NCBI RefSeq assembly: GCF_024372745.1
Contig: NZ_VOTZ01000010.1
Coordinates: 1 to 64,000 of the forward strand
Direction: 5' to 3'
From: Methanocalculus taiwanensis
GTDB lineage: Archaea; Halobacteriota; Methanomicrobia; Methanomicrobiales; Methanocorpusculaceae
DNA: 64,000 nucleotides
Every line of letters starts with the position of its first letter. Positions within the stretch are counted from its first letter, which is position 1. The notes beneath the pieces are model-generated. The model searched no databases. It was not told the DNA's origin and saw nothing but the letters and a program-made list of their open reading frames with translations. The translations under genes and the position numbers were made by a program. Positions 1 to 7,720 of this stretch are shown here, one piece after another.

Positions 1-47
1 GCTGACTGCAGATCAGCTACACCCCAGTTCAAATCTGGGCCTTGGCT
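1..47 (+). tRNA. tRNA-Cys (GCA), 3' part
   Basis: This is the 3' part of a tRNA cut by the window edge. Bases 1-17 form an anticodon arm with 5-bp stem gctga/tcagc and loop ctgcaga, giving anticodon GCA (Cys). A short variable region follows, then a T arm at 23-39 (cccag, loop ttcaaat, ctggg) and the acceptor 3' strand ccttggc with discriminator T at 47. CCA is not encoded. It ends one base before the 5S rRNA, so both are probably cut from one precursor. Confidence 0.93.
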
Positions 48-48
48 T

Positions 49-179
49 GTGGTAATGGCGGCCATAGCGGTGGGGATACACCCGGACTCATTCCGAACCC
101 GGCAGTTAAGTCCACCCGCGTCGAACATGGTACTGAGGTACGAGAGTCCTCGGGAACTGTTCAACGCTGCCAATACCAC
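49..179 (+). rRNA. rrf: 5S ribosomal RNA
   Basis: The segment has the archaeal 5S pattern. A terminal stem pairs the start near 49 (gtggta) with the end near 178 (taccac), and between them lies the conserved core ggggatacacccgg followed by ccgaacccgg and aagtccaccc. Ends are set from the terminal stem and may be off by one to three bases. The order tRNA-Cys then 5S is unusual, because many euryarchaeal rRNA operons have 5S before tRNA-Cys. The 23S gene, if linked, lies outside the window to the left. Confidence 0.93.
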
Positions 180-422
180 CCCCCTATTATGAAAACAACT
201 CTTCTCAGAATGCTTTTCCAAAGACGCCTGCGTCTGTTTCTTCTTTAAATATACTCTCGCTGATTTCAGCATGCATTCCCTTTCCAGAGTACAATGCTCC
301 CGAAAAGAAAAGAAAGAGGGGTCGGATAGTTTTTGGGTTTTGCGGGAAACCCTGACCAGAGAACGGGATCAATGAAGCGGAACTCCCGTAATGCTCCGGC
401 ATATACTACTCAGACTCGAGGG

Positions 423-430
423 TATATAAA
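423..430 (+). promoter_or_regulatory. TATA box of clsA
   Basis: The sequence tatataaa at 423-430 is a near-perfect archaeal TATA box on the + strand. It predicts transcription from about 450, giving a leader of roughly 90 bases before the clsA start at 539. Confidence 0.65.
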
Positions 431-455
431 CAAAAGGAGCGGGGCGCGAAAGTGA

Positions 456-484
456 ATGCCAGGGCACAGGCTGGTAGGTGGCAT
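456..484 (+). promoter_or_regulatory. Hairpin in clsA leader
   Basis: Arms atgcca (456-461) and tggcat (479-484) pair perfectly, and inner ccag/ctgg can extend the structure. It lies in the predicted 5' untranslated region. Nearer the start, ggag (522-525) and ctcc (533-536) can also pair and would hide the ribosome binding site. Any role in control is inferred. Confidence 0.35.
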
Positions 485-538
485 CGTCAGTATTCTATAA
501 GATAAGGATCATTTTACTTCTGGAGACAGATCCTCCTT

Positions 539-2011
539 ATGATACCCGATGTGCTTCAATTTCTCATAGACTTCATCTACCCGCTCATCATCATTGCAAA
601 CATCATTTTTGCATTGACTGTCATCTTTATCGAGAGGAAGAATCCGACGGCAACGATTGCATGGCTCATGGCCCTCATCTTCCTTCCAGTAATCGGTTTT
701 ATTCTCTATCTCTTTATCGGACAGACCTTTCACCGGGATCGGATGTTCCGGGTGAAGAAAGAGTATGATGAAAAGATGACAGATCTAATTGAATCGCAAA
801 AGAAGGAGCTCTTTAACCAACAGATATCAAAATTACCTACTGTTTCTGATGCATATAAGCGGATGATGCTGATGCTGATGGATGGCAACAGGGCACTTGT
901 AACGACAGATAATGAAGTCAGAGTTTTTACTGAGGGAAATTCCAAGTTTAACGCTCTGCTTGAGGCTATCCGGAACGCAGAGGATCACATCCATCTCGAA
1001 TATTATATCTTAAAAGATGATGATATTGGACGAGAAGTCTTTGCAGCATTGACCGAGCGGGCGAAAGCGGGGCTCACGGTCAGATTCCTTGGTGACGGGC
1101 TTGGTGCGGCCGGTCCGAAGAGCTCTTTCTTCTCATCCTATCTTGAGGCGGGAGGAAAGCTCGCCTTCTTCTTCCCCTCCCTCCTGCATATACGGCATCC
1201 GAGGATTAATTACCGGAACCACCGCAAGATCGCAGTGATTGATGGAAAGCTCGGGTTCATCGGTGGTTTTAACATAGGTGATGATTACCTGGGCCGTGTC
1301 CCGGAGTGGGCGCCATGGCGCGATACCGCTGTGATGGTAGAGGGCCATGCGGTCTTTTCGATGCAGATTCGATTTATCCTGGACTGGAACTATGCATCAA
1401 AAGAAGGTACGATCGAATTCTCCTCCCGTTACTTCCCCGAGTTTAATGGTTCAGCGGAGGCATCACTTCCGATGCAGGTGGTATCGGGTGGGCCGGATAC
1501 CTACTGGAATCCGATCAAAGAGTCATACCTCAAGCTGATTAGCCTTGCAACAGAGTCGGTTTATATCCAGACACCATACTTCATCCCTGATGAGAGTATT
1601 ATGGATGCTCTTCGTATGGCTGCCCTCTCCGGAGTTGATGTCCGGATCATGATGCCCTCAAAACCCGACCACTTTTTTGTCTATTGGGCAGGATATTCGT
1701 ATATTGAACAACTCCTTGATGCAGGTGTCAGGGCATATACCTATGACAACGGGTTTATCCATGCCAAGACGATTGTCGTTGACGAGACTGCCGCATCGGT
1801 TGGGAGTGCTAACTGGGATGTACGTAGCTTCCGGCTCAACTTTGAGACAAATGCCATCATGTACGATCATCAGATTGCAAAGGAACTCAAAGAGAAGTAT
1901 CTTCTGGATCTCCATGTCTGTAGTGAGCTGACTCCCGATCGGTTTGCAGCCCTTTCTCTCAAGATCAAGATAAAAAAATCTGTATCACGCCTCTTCTCTC
2001 CGCTCCTCTGA
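539..2011 (+). CDS. clsA: Cardiolipin synthase, phospholipase D family
   Basis: This protein (490 aa) joins two phospholipid-like molecules to make cardiolipin-type archaeal lipids at the membrane. Two hydrophobic segments lie in residues 5-65, ending in LFIGQTF, as in bacterial ClsA. Two HKD motifs follow: HRKIAVID with a trailing GGFN at about 226, and HAKTIVVD with GSANWD at about 408. Length matches the family. ATG 539 is preceded by ggag at 522. The 3' end overlaps the convergent PHP gene by 27 bases. The exact lipid substrate cannot be read from sequence. Confidence 0.9.
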   Translation: MIPDVLQFLIDFIYPLIIIANIIFALTVIFIERKNPTATIAWLMALIFLPVIGFILYLFIGQTFHRDRMFRVKKEYDEKMTDLIESQKKELFNQQISKLPTVSDAYKRMMLMLMDGNRALVTTDNEVRVFTEGNSKFNALLEAIRNAEDHIHLEYYILKDDDIGREVFAALTERAKAGLTVRFLGDGLGAAGPKSSFFSSYLEAGGKLAFFFPSLLHIRHPRINYRNHRKIAVIDGKLGFIGGFNIGDDYLGRVPEWAPWRDTAVMVEGHAVFSMQIRFILDWNYASKEGTIEFSSRYFPEFNGSAEASLPMQVVSGGPDTYWNPIKESYLKLISLATESVYIQTPYFIPDESIMDALRMAALSGVDVRIMMPSKPDHFFVYWAGYSYIEQLLDAGVRAYTYDNGFIHAKTIVVDETAASVGSANWDVRSFRLNFETNAIMYDHQIAKELKEKYLLDLHVCSELTPDRFAALSLKIKIKKSVSRLFSPLL

Positions 2012-2929
2012 ATCCCCCTCCCCTTCCTTTTGTCTGGAATGGTCCGATGAAATTTTCGTGCGGTAGGATGATACCAGATTTGTCGTCCGGTGTTTCTGGT
2101 ACCTGTAATGAACGCCTGCCTGTTCAAAGGTATATGGTACAAAACTCCATGCTATGACTCCTGCAGTTGCACATCGTGCGATATATCCGCCGGATGAACC
2201 GATAACGAGGTTTTCTCTCCTTATGATCCCATCCAGAAACTCTTCGACGGTCTCTGCTGCAACAGCAGAGACAACATTCCCGACATCGGAGAGGATATGG
2301 GCATCGGATCCACCGGTATAGGCGATATTATGTGTTTCCGCATACACAATCGCCTTTTTATTGAGACCATACATCATTCCCCCGCATATGACTTCAATCC
2401 CATCAATATGATCGAGAACGCCGGGGAGCATCTCTTTCTCGATACATTTGAGAATGCCCCGGTTAATGCCATAGTATCCATACGGGTGGGCGGCTATCCT
2501 GAGACAGTCATAGTCTTTGGCAAGCAGAAGGCACTCAAGAACCGGCAGATTCTCCGGCAGGCCGGGCCGCCTACGGTTTCTTTCACGGGTAAATTCATTG
2601 AAGAAATCCTCCATGTCGGCGGATGTATAAAAATAGAAGAGGAGGTGCGGCCCTTCCTTTGTCTCAAGTTCAATACCCGGGATAAGAAGATGTTTCGGCT
2701 TCTGTGCGAGCGCATCAAGAGATCCGCTGATCGTATTATGATCGGTGATTGCAACCCCAATCTTCTCCCGCTCTGCATACCGGATCAGATCGGGGATCTT
2801 TGTTTTGCCATCTGAATGGCTTGTATGCAGGTGCATATCAACCGGGTAGTACCCATCAGCCTGGAGTGCTGCAATATCTGGCGGGCAATAGCAGATACCT
2901 CCTTTATTGTCTTGCATAAACCTTTTCAT
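1985..2929 (-). CDS. PHP-domain metal-dependent phosphoesterase
   Basis: A PHP-fold protein of 314 aa. Metal-binding motifs are visible: MHLHTSHSDG near residues 31-40, AITDHNT about 30 residues later, GIELET, AAHPYG and GGSDAH. This set is typical of stand-alone PHP hydrolases related to the PHP domains of polymerases and histidinol phosphatase. The substrate is unknown. The last 25 residues are very charged and overlap the end of clsA. A second Met at residue 5 is an alternative start. The next gene upstream, a B3/B4 protein, lies 33 bases away on the same strand. Confidence 0.82.
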   Translation of the reverse strand: MKRFMQDNKGGICYCPPDIAALQADGYYPVDMHLHTSHSDGKTKIPDLIRYAEREKIGVAITDHNTISGSLDALAQKPKHLLIPGIELETKEGPHLLFYFYTSADMEDFFNEFTRERNRRRPGLPENLPVLECLLLAKDYDCLRIAAHPYGYYGINRGILKCIEKEMLPGVLDHIDGIEVICGGMMYGLNKKAIVYAETHNIAYTGGSDAHILSDVGNVVSAVAAETVEEFLDGIIRRENLVIGSSGGYIARCATAGVIAWSFVPYTFEQAGVHYRYQKHRTTNLVSSYRTKISSDHSRQKEGEGDSEERREEA

Positions 2930-2962
2930 CGGGATGTGCTCTCTGTTGTAGAAATAATCTCG

Positions 2963-3604
2963 TTATCCTGCATACTCCTCGAGGAATTTGGCAGCCATCT
3001 TATATGCCAGCGTCACCTGCTCCTTCTCCACCTTCGGCACTCCGCATGCAACCAGATGAATTGTTTTTGTGGCATGTGTAATCTTTGTTGCATCCGAATC
3101 ACGGTATGGATAGATGGCAACGATAGCATCTGTATCTGTCAGGATAACCTGGTTCTTCTGTAAGATAACCGGTTTTTTCATTCCGATCCCAAGAAACTCC
3201 TCCCCTTCCCCGGCAAACCGCATGATCAGATCGCCGGTGAGGCAATCGGCATCGAATGCAGCGATTGGGATGCCTGTTCGAATCGATGCCAGATTATAGG
3301 CATCAACAGCTGAATTGATCTGAGGAAGGGGCTTTCTGGCAAGTACCCTCCGTACGAGGGCTTCAGATGCGGGACGGGTCTTAGTCGGATCAATGCCGAC
3401 CCTCCAGAAGAAATCACGGTAGGCACGGAAGAGGGGCTCATTTTTTACACCATCGAGTGTATATCGTTCCTCTACCCAGCCAATGACTTCATCTGTCAGG
3501 GCTTTGAGCCGGGAGGTATCCGCTTTTGGAGTAAGCGGTCCGATATCGCCTTCTGCTACTGAGAGTCCGGGGAAGGCGGCCAGAATATCCGCATGCATCT
3601 TCAT
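2963..3604 (-). CDS. B3/B4 (tRNA-binding) domain protein
   Basis: This 213-aa protein resembles the stand-alone B3/B4 domain found inside the phenylalanyl-tRNA synthetase beta subunit. Recognisable features are the central FRAYRDFFWRVGIDPTKTRPA stretch near residues 63-83, the INSAVDAYNLASI helix, and the GIPIAAFD strand. In PheRS this domain contributes the editing site, so a role in trans-editing of mischarged tRNA or free amino acid binding is possible but not shown here. It probably shares a transcript with the PHP gene. Confidence 0.72.
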   Translation of the reverse strand: MKMHADILAAFPGLSVAEGDIGPLTPKADTSRLKALTDEVIGWVEERYTLDGVKNEPLFRAYRDFFWRVGIDPTKTRPASEALVRRVLARKPLPQINSAVDAYNLASIRTGIPIAAFDADCLTGDLIMRFAGEGEEFLGIGMKKPVILQKNQVILTDTDAIVAIYPYRDSDATKITHATKTIHLVACGVPKVEKEQVTLAYKMAAKFLEEYAG

Positions 3605-3712
3605 GACGGGTACTTTTCCGATTAGTATAATAAAGTGTTTCCTCAGGTATAATTCGATTTTAGCCTAGTTATCCTGCATATTTTCCACAACTGTGGTACT
3701 CCCTCTTTTGGA

Positions 3713-5080
3713 TCACGGGGAAATTAATACTTTCATTGTATGGAAGAACGGACGCCCTTCTTTTGCCAGTGTTCGGAGGATATAGATCGGCCTGAGGTAA
3801 AACTCTCGGTACGCCCTTCTCTGGAGGTTCCGTATCTCATCAAGCGTCAGGCTCATAGTCTCCACAATCGGTGAGAAGAGATCGAATCTTGACCAGTCCT
3901 CCAAAAATTCCCCGGATTCCAGTACGTCTCTATAGTATTCCGTTCCGGGATAAGGTGTTGCTACTGAGAACAGGGCATAGCTTGCCCGTATGCTCTTTAC
4001 AAATGAAACACTCTTTTTTGCGGTCTCTTTCGTTTCTCCAGGCAGCCCGATCGCAATTGATGCTATTGTTCTCATCCCGATATCATATGCTGTATCAAAT
4101 ACTGTCCTGATCTGTTCAATACGGGTTCCTTTTCGGACAATATCCAGAATATCCTGTTCTCCAGACTCCACCCCGATGAAGAGGGTCTCACATCCAGCCT
4201 TCTTCATCAGCCTGATCAGATCAGAATCAATACGGTCAACACGGGCCGTACAGCCCCACTCGATATCAAGACTCTCCTCAATGAGCAATTTGCAGAACTC
4301 TTGCACCCAACCGGGCATCAGAGTAAAGGTGTCGTCCATGAATGCGATCATCGAGATCCCAAGCGTCTCCTGAATATGACGGATTTCATCCACGACATTT
4401 CGGGGAGAGCGTTTGCGTATTTTTTTTCCATGAAGTGCGGATGATGCGCAGAACGAGCATTGCATTGGGCAACCCCTGCTGCAGATCATCGTTGCAATCG
4501 GCATATTGACATCGAAGATCCGGTAGTTCTCTTTGGGAAGGAGATGGCGGGCGGGATAGGGCAATGCATTCAGATCCTGGATACGGGGTCTGTCTCCATT
4601 TTCGATAATCTCCCCACCTGATCGGAAGACGAGTCCCTGTACCATACTCAGATCAGTTCCGTTTTTAAGAGCCTGATAGAGTTCGAGAAATGTATACTCC
4701 CCCTCTCCTTTAATGATCAGATCAATCGCACTATTCTCCCGGAGAATGTCATTGTACATAAAAGTGGCATGAGGTCCGCCAAGAACGATTGAACTTTTTG
4801 ATACACGTCTGACCGCCTCAGCTGACAGGAGTGCCTCGTCAATGAGAGGCGTGGTTGCTGTAATCCCGATGAGAAACGGTTCTCTCTCTGCTATCTTCTC
4901 TTCAATATCCCGATAAACGCTATCGTCTGCTGCACAGTCCATCACCTCGACGGATATCCCGTTCTGCTCCAGGACTGCGGCAATATAGAGAATGCCAAGA
5001 GGTGGAATTCTGATATTCAAATACTTCTTGTACTTGGATTTCTGATCAGGGGGATTGATCAGGAGGACATCAACAGCCAT
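3713..5080 (-). CDS. Radical SAM protein with B12-binding domain
   Basis: This is a B12-binding radical SAM enzyme of 455 aa. The N-terminal Rossmann-like cobalamin-binding region starts at VDVLLINPP and includes GGPHATF. The [4Fe-4S]/SAM motif CxxxCxxC is seen in SRGCPMQCSFC near residues 198-207, followed by the TIM-barrel motifs FMDDTFT and GVESGEQ. The family includes methyltransferases and cyclases; substrate unknown. An open frame extends to 5164, but I chose ATG 5080 because a TATA box sits at 5107-5114, which makes the message nearly leaderless at this ATG. Confidence 0.85.
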   Translation of the reverse strand: MAVDVLLINPPDQKSKYKKYLNIRIPPLGILYIAAVLEQNGISVEVMDCAADDSVYRDIEEKIAEREPFLIGITATTPLIDEALLSAEAVRRVSKSSIVLGGPHATFMYNDILRENSAIDLIIKGEGEYTFLELYQALKNGTDLSMVQGLVFRSGGEIIENGDRPRIQDLNALPYPARHLLPKENYRIFDVNMPIATMICSRGCPMQCSFCASSALHGKKIRKRSPRNVVDEIRHIQETLGISMIAFMDDTFTLMPGWVQEFCKLLIEESLDIEWGCTARVDRIDSDLIRLMKKAGCETLFIGVESGEQDILDIVRKGTRIEQIRTVFDTAYDIGMRTIASIAIGLPGETKETAKKSVSFVKSIRASYALFSVATPYPGTEYYRDVLESGEFLEDWSRFDLFSPIVETMSLTLDEIRNLQRRAYREFYLRPIYILRTLAKEGRPFFHTMKVLISP

Positions 5081-5106
5081 TAGTGGGAGTATAGTTTCTA
5101 TGTTTG

Positions 5107-5114
5107 TATTTAAA
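5107..5114 (-). promoter_or_regulatory. TATA box of the B12/radical SAM gene
   Basis: Read on the minus strand the sequence is tttaaata, 27-34 bases before ATG 5080. It supports the shorter start for the gene. Confidence 0.6.
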
Positions 5115-5451
5115 TGCAGTGATTGCAACAGTATCTCCGAATAAACCCATTCCCGGCGCCTCATTGCCTGGGTGGGGAGTGCCCAAAAGGTCCCCCGGCG
5201 TGATTGGCATTCGAGACCCTCTCCTCCCCAGGCTCCGTTCCGGAAGAGACAGGCAGATTCACCTATACGCGTGAATAAACTATTGTCAGCTTTATGACGA
5301 TATAGGAAGAGATGATGGGATCGATTGGAGAATCCCCCGGCTATATTCCTCCCGCCAGAACCGGGTATTCAATCTGGATCGCGAGTTTGCCTTTGTGAGG
5401 GGCAAGCGGGAGGCTTATGCCCATCCATCCTCTCTTTTATACATGCGAAGA
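5115..5451. other. Intergenic region with no clear gene
   Basis: I see no protein gene here. A strong inverted repeat at 5166-5233 is listed separately. The stretch 5300-5435 has GC-rich runs such as atcccccggc and ggggcaagcggg that could fold, but no known RNA family is recognised. Confidence 0.5.
5166..5233. other. Strong stem-loop, possible small structured RNA
   Basis: Arms gcctgggtggggag (5166-5179) and ctcctccccaggc (5221-5233) pair over 13 bp with one bulged T and one G-T pair. The loop of about 41 bases can make a further tgcc/ggca pairing. It is tRNA-sized (68 bases) and has a 7-bp acceptor-like outer stem, but no anticodon arm or proper T arm, so it is not a normal tRNA. Strand and function are unknown. 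Confidence 0.35.
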
Positions 5452-5460
5452 CTTATATTT
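5452..5460 (+). promoter_or_regulatory. TATA box of the STAS-ilvB-like pair
   Basis: cttatattt lies 42-50 bases before ATG 5502. The predicted transcript starts near 5484 and carries the ribosome binding site aaggagat at 5491-5498. Confidence 0.5.
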
Positions 5461-5501
5461 GATAATGAATATATTCCCGTCGTTCATTCAAAGGAGATAG
5501 T

Positions 5502-5879
5502 ATGCCCCCATATCCGCAACACACCATTGGGTCGATCACCATCATCGAGCTGCCAGCACGGGTCGACTCTGTAACGTCCCTGGATCTTGAAAAACAACTT
5601 CAAAGGCTGATTGGAGTGAATAAAGGGATTATCTGTGATTTTTCCCAGACAACATTCATATCCAGCCTCGGCCTCCGTGTTCTCCTTCAGGCATATAAGG
5701 ATGTAAAGCGCCTTGGCAGTGAAATGGTACTCTGCTCGGTATCAGATTATGTGATGGAAGTCTTTGACATATCCGGGTTTTCAAGAATTTTTACCATGTA
5801 CCCTTCACGCACAGAAGCGCTTCCTGCACTTGAAATATCCATCAAATCAGGTGGTATGAACAAGGTGCAGGGGGAATGA
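5502..5879 (+). CDS. STAS-domain protein (anti-sigma factor antagonist type)
   Basis: A single STAS domain of 125 aa, like SpoIIAA. The phosphorylatable serine region is FISSLGLRVLL at about residues 51-61, preceded by the strand GIICDFSQ. Archaea lack sigma factors, so its partner must be something else; members of this fold bind kinases or other enzymes. It ends three bases before the thiamine-diphosphate enzyme gene, so the two are very likely co-translated. A link between them is inferred from position only. Confidence 0.82.
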   Translation: MPPYPQHTIGSITIIELPARVDSVTSLDLEKQLQRLIGVNKGIICDFSQTTFISSLGLRVLLQAYKDVKRLGSEMVLCSVSDYVMEVFDISGFSRIFTMYPSRTEALPALEISIKSGGMNKVQGE

Positions 5880-5882
5880 CTG

Positions 5883-7607
5883 ATGAAATGCACAGTTGCA
5901 GAACTGATATTTGATTATCTTGAGCAGCAGGGAATCGATCACATCTTTGGCGTTCCCGGCCTTGTCCTTGAGCCATTCCTTGCTGCATGCAGGAAGAAAG
6001 GTACAATCACTCCTATTCTGGCAAAACACGAAGAGGGAGCTGCCTTTATGGCAGATGGCTATGCCCGCGTCAAGGGTCTTCCCGGTGTCTGTTTTGCAAC
6101 ATCCGGTCCAGGTGTTACAAATCTTATCTCAGGTGTTGCAGGTGCAAGTCTTGATGGAATTCCGCTTCTTGTCTTCTCAGGCCAGATTCCGACATTCACG
6201 AACCGCAAGGGGACGCTTCAGGATTCAACGGGTGTCGGGATCGATTCTGTGAAGATATTCGAGACGATCTGTAAAAGCAGCATGGTGCTTTCTTCCCCTC
6301 ATGCCGCAGAATATGATCTTCGATCTTCATACATTCATGCTATGACCGGGAGAAAAGGACCTGTTCACCTGAGTCTCCCGAAAGATATCCTTATGGAGAC
6401 CATTGAGATCTCCATTATCGAGGAGCCTTTTACTCCTCCGGTTGCGGAATACTTTGATAGAAAACGGGTTATTGAAGCAACACGTGAGCTCTGCATTGCT
6501 GAGAAGCCTGCCATGCTTGTCGGAAGCGGTGCTGTTGCCTCGGGCGCATCTCAGGAGATCGTTGAGCTTGCTGAGATGTTCCGTATACCTGTTGCGACAA
6601 CCCCAAAAGCAAAAGGTGCCTTTCCTGAAGATCATCCACTTGCACTGGGGGTTTTGGGGCTTGGCGGCTCGCCTCTTGCAGAATGTTACATAAAATCCTC
6701 TGAAATCGACGTTCTTCTGGTCGTCGGATCAAGCCTGAACCAGATTTCCACCTTCTCATGGGACCCGGCTATCCTCCCGTCTAAAACCCTTATCAATATC
6801 AATATCGATCCAACCATCATCAACATCAACTATACAGCGGATATACCGCTCATCGGTGATGCCCAAACTGTAATATCCGAGATCTCGTTCCGAGCGCTCA
6901 GATATCTTGATGAGCAGGAAGAAATGATCGAAAAACGCTATGCTGACTTTCAGCGGGAGAAGCAGCACCAGAATATGGTGGTTGATCCTGAGAAGATGAT
7001 GAGCGATCAGGTGCCGATCAAACCCCAGCGACTTATTTTCGATCTCCAGAATGGGCTGCCGAAAGACGCCATTCTCTTTAGCGATGTCGGGAGCCATCTC
7101 CTCTGGGCACTCCACTACCTGAAGATGACCCGGCCGGGGCAGTTCATCGCACCGTTTGGCCTGTTAACCATGGGCTTTGGGACTGCCGCTCCAATCGGGG
7201 GGAAACTTGCTGCACCTGACCGGCCGGTTGTCGCCATCGTCGGTGATGGGTGCTTTGGCATGAACGGGATGGAGATTGCAACTGCAGTTAATTACAATCT
7301 CCCAATCGTCTGGATCGTTATGAACAACAGCATGCTCGGACTGATACATGCATTCCAGTCTCTTTCCCTCGGTGAAGATACGATCCTCACCCGTTTCAGG
7401 CGGATCGATTTCGCAAAACTTGCCGGGTCGCTTGGTGCTGTTGGAATCACCATCACCGAGCCTGGTGAACTTGCCCGACTTCTTCCGGAGGCGATTGCTT
7501 CGGGAAAACCGACTGTCTTTGATTGCCTCATCGATCCGGATGAGAAGCCTCCGATTACCTCTTTTGCTACCGGTGCACGGGATTATGCTGCCAGAACGCT
7601 GCATTAA
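5883..7607 (+). CDS. Acetolactate synthase-like thiamine diphosphate enzyme
   Basis: A full-length ThDP-dependent enzyme of 574 aa resembling the acetolactate synthase large subunit. The cofactor-activating glutamate lies in AKHEEGAAFMADGYAR (E50/E51), and the ThDP/Mg motif starts with GDGCFGMNG near residue 452 and ends NNSMLG. The central domain around 190-330 has the FAD/structural fold seen in the family. No regulatory-subunit gene lies beside it; instead a STAS gene is directly upstream. It may act in branched-chain amino acid synthesis or be another decarboxylase or carboligase such as sulfopyruvate or oxalyl-CoA types. Confidence 0.82.
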   Translation: MKCTVAELIFDYLEQQGIDHIFGVPGLVLEPFLAACRKKGTITPILAKHEEGAAFMADGYARVKGLPGVCFATSGPGVTNLISGVAGASLDGIPLLVFSGQIPTFTNRKGTLQDSTGVGIDSVKIFETICKSSMVLSSPHAAEYDLRSSYIHAMTGRKGPVHLSLPKDILMETIEISIIEEPFTPPVAEYFDRKRVIEATRELCIAEKPAMLVGSGAVASGASQEIVELAEMFRIPVATTPKAKGAFPEDHPLALGVLGLGGSPLAECYIKSSEIDVLLVVGSSLNQISTFSWDPAILPSKTLININIDPTIININYTADIPLIGDAQTVISEISFRALRYLDEQEEMIEKRYADFQREKQHQNMVVDPEKMMSDQVPIKPQRLIFDLQNGLPKDAILFSDVGSHLLWALHYLKMTRPGQFIAPFGLLTMGFGTAAPIGGKLAAPDRPVVAIVGDGCFGMNGMEIATAVNYNLPIVWIVMNNSMLGLIHAFQSLSLGEDTILTRFRRIDFAKLAGSLGAVGITITEPGELARLLPEAIASGKPTVFDCLIDPDEKPPITSFATGARDYAARTLH

Positions 7608-7720
7608 GGGTCTTGTTCTCTTTTTTTAGTAGCAGCGATATCATTCACCATAAGGATTATTCCCCACTGCTATGACCTCAGATCCATAACCAATATCTCT
7701 CTCCGGATCAATTCAATCGT

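Larger units (their letters stand above)
180..538. other. Intergenic region between 5S rRNA and clsA
   Basis: No convincing gene is seen here. The left part probably holds the 3' flank and termination of the rRNA/tRNA transcript (pyrimidine-rich tctgtttcttcttt near 230-246). The right part carries the promoter and leader of the cardiolipin synthase gene. The short open frames on both strands look like chance. Confidence 0.6.

Noticed and set aside
5081-5164. Longer N-terminus for the B12/radical SAM protein
   Set aside because: The extension has no family similarity and contains the TATA box.
5166-5233. Possible tRNA gene
   Set aside because: The 7-bp outer stem and length fit, but there is no anticodon arm and the ttcgaga is not flanked by a proper T stem.
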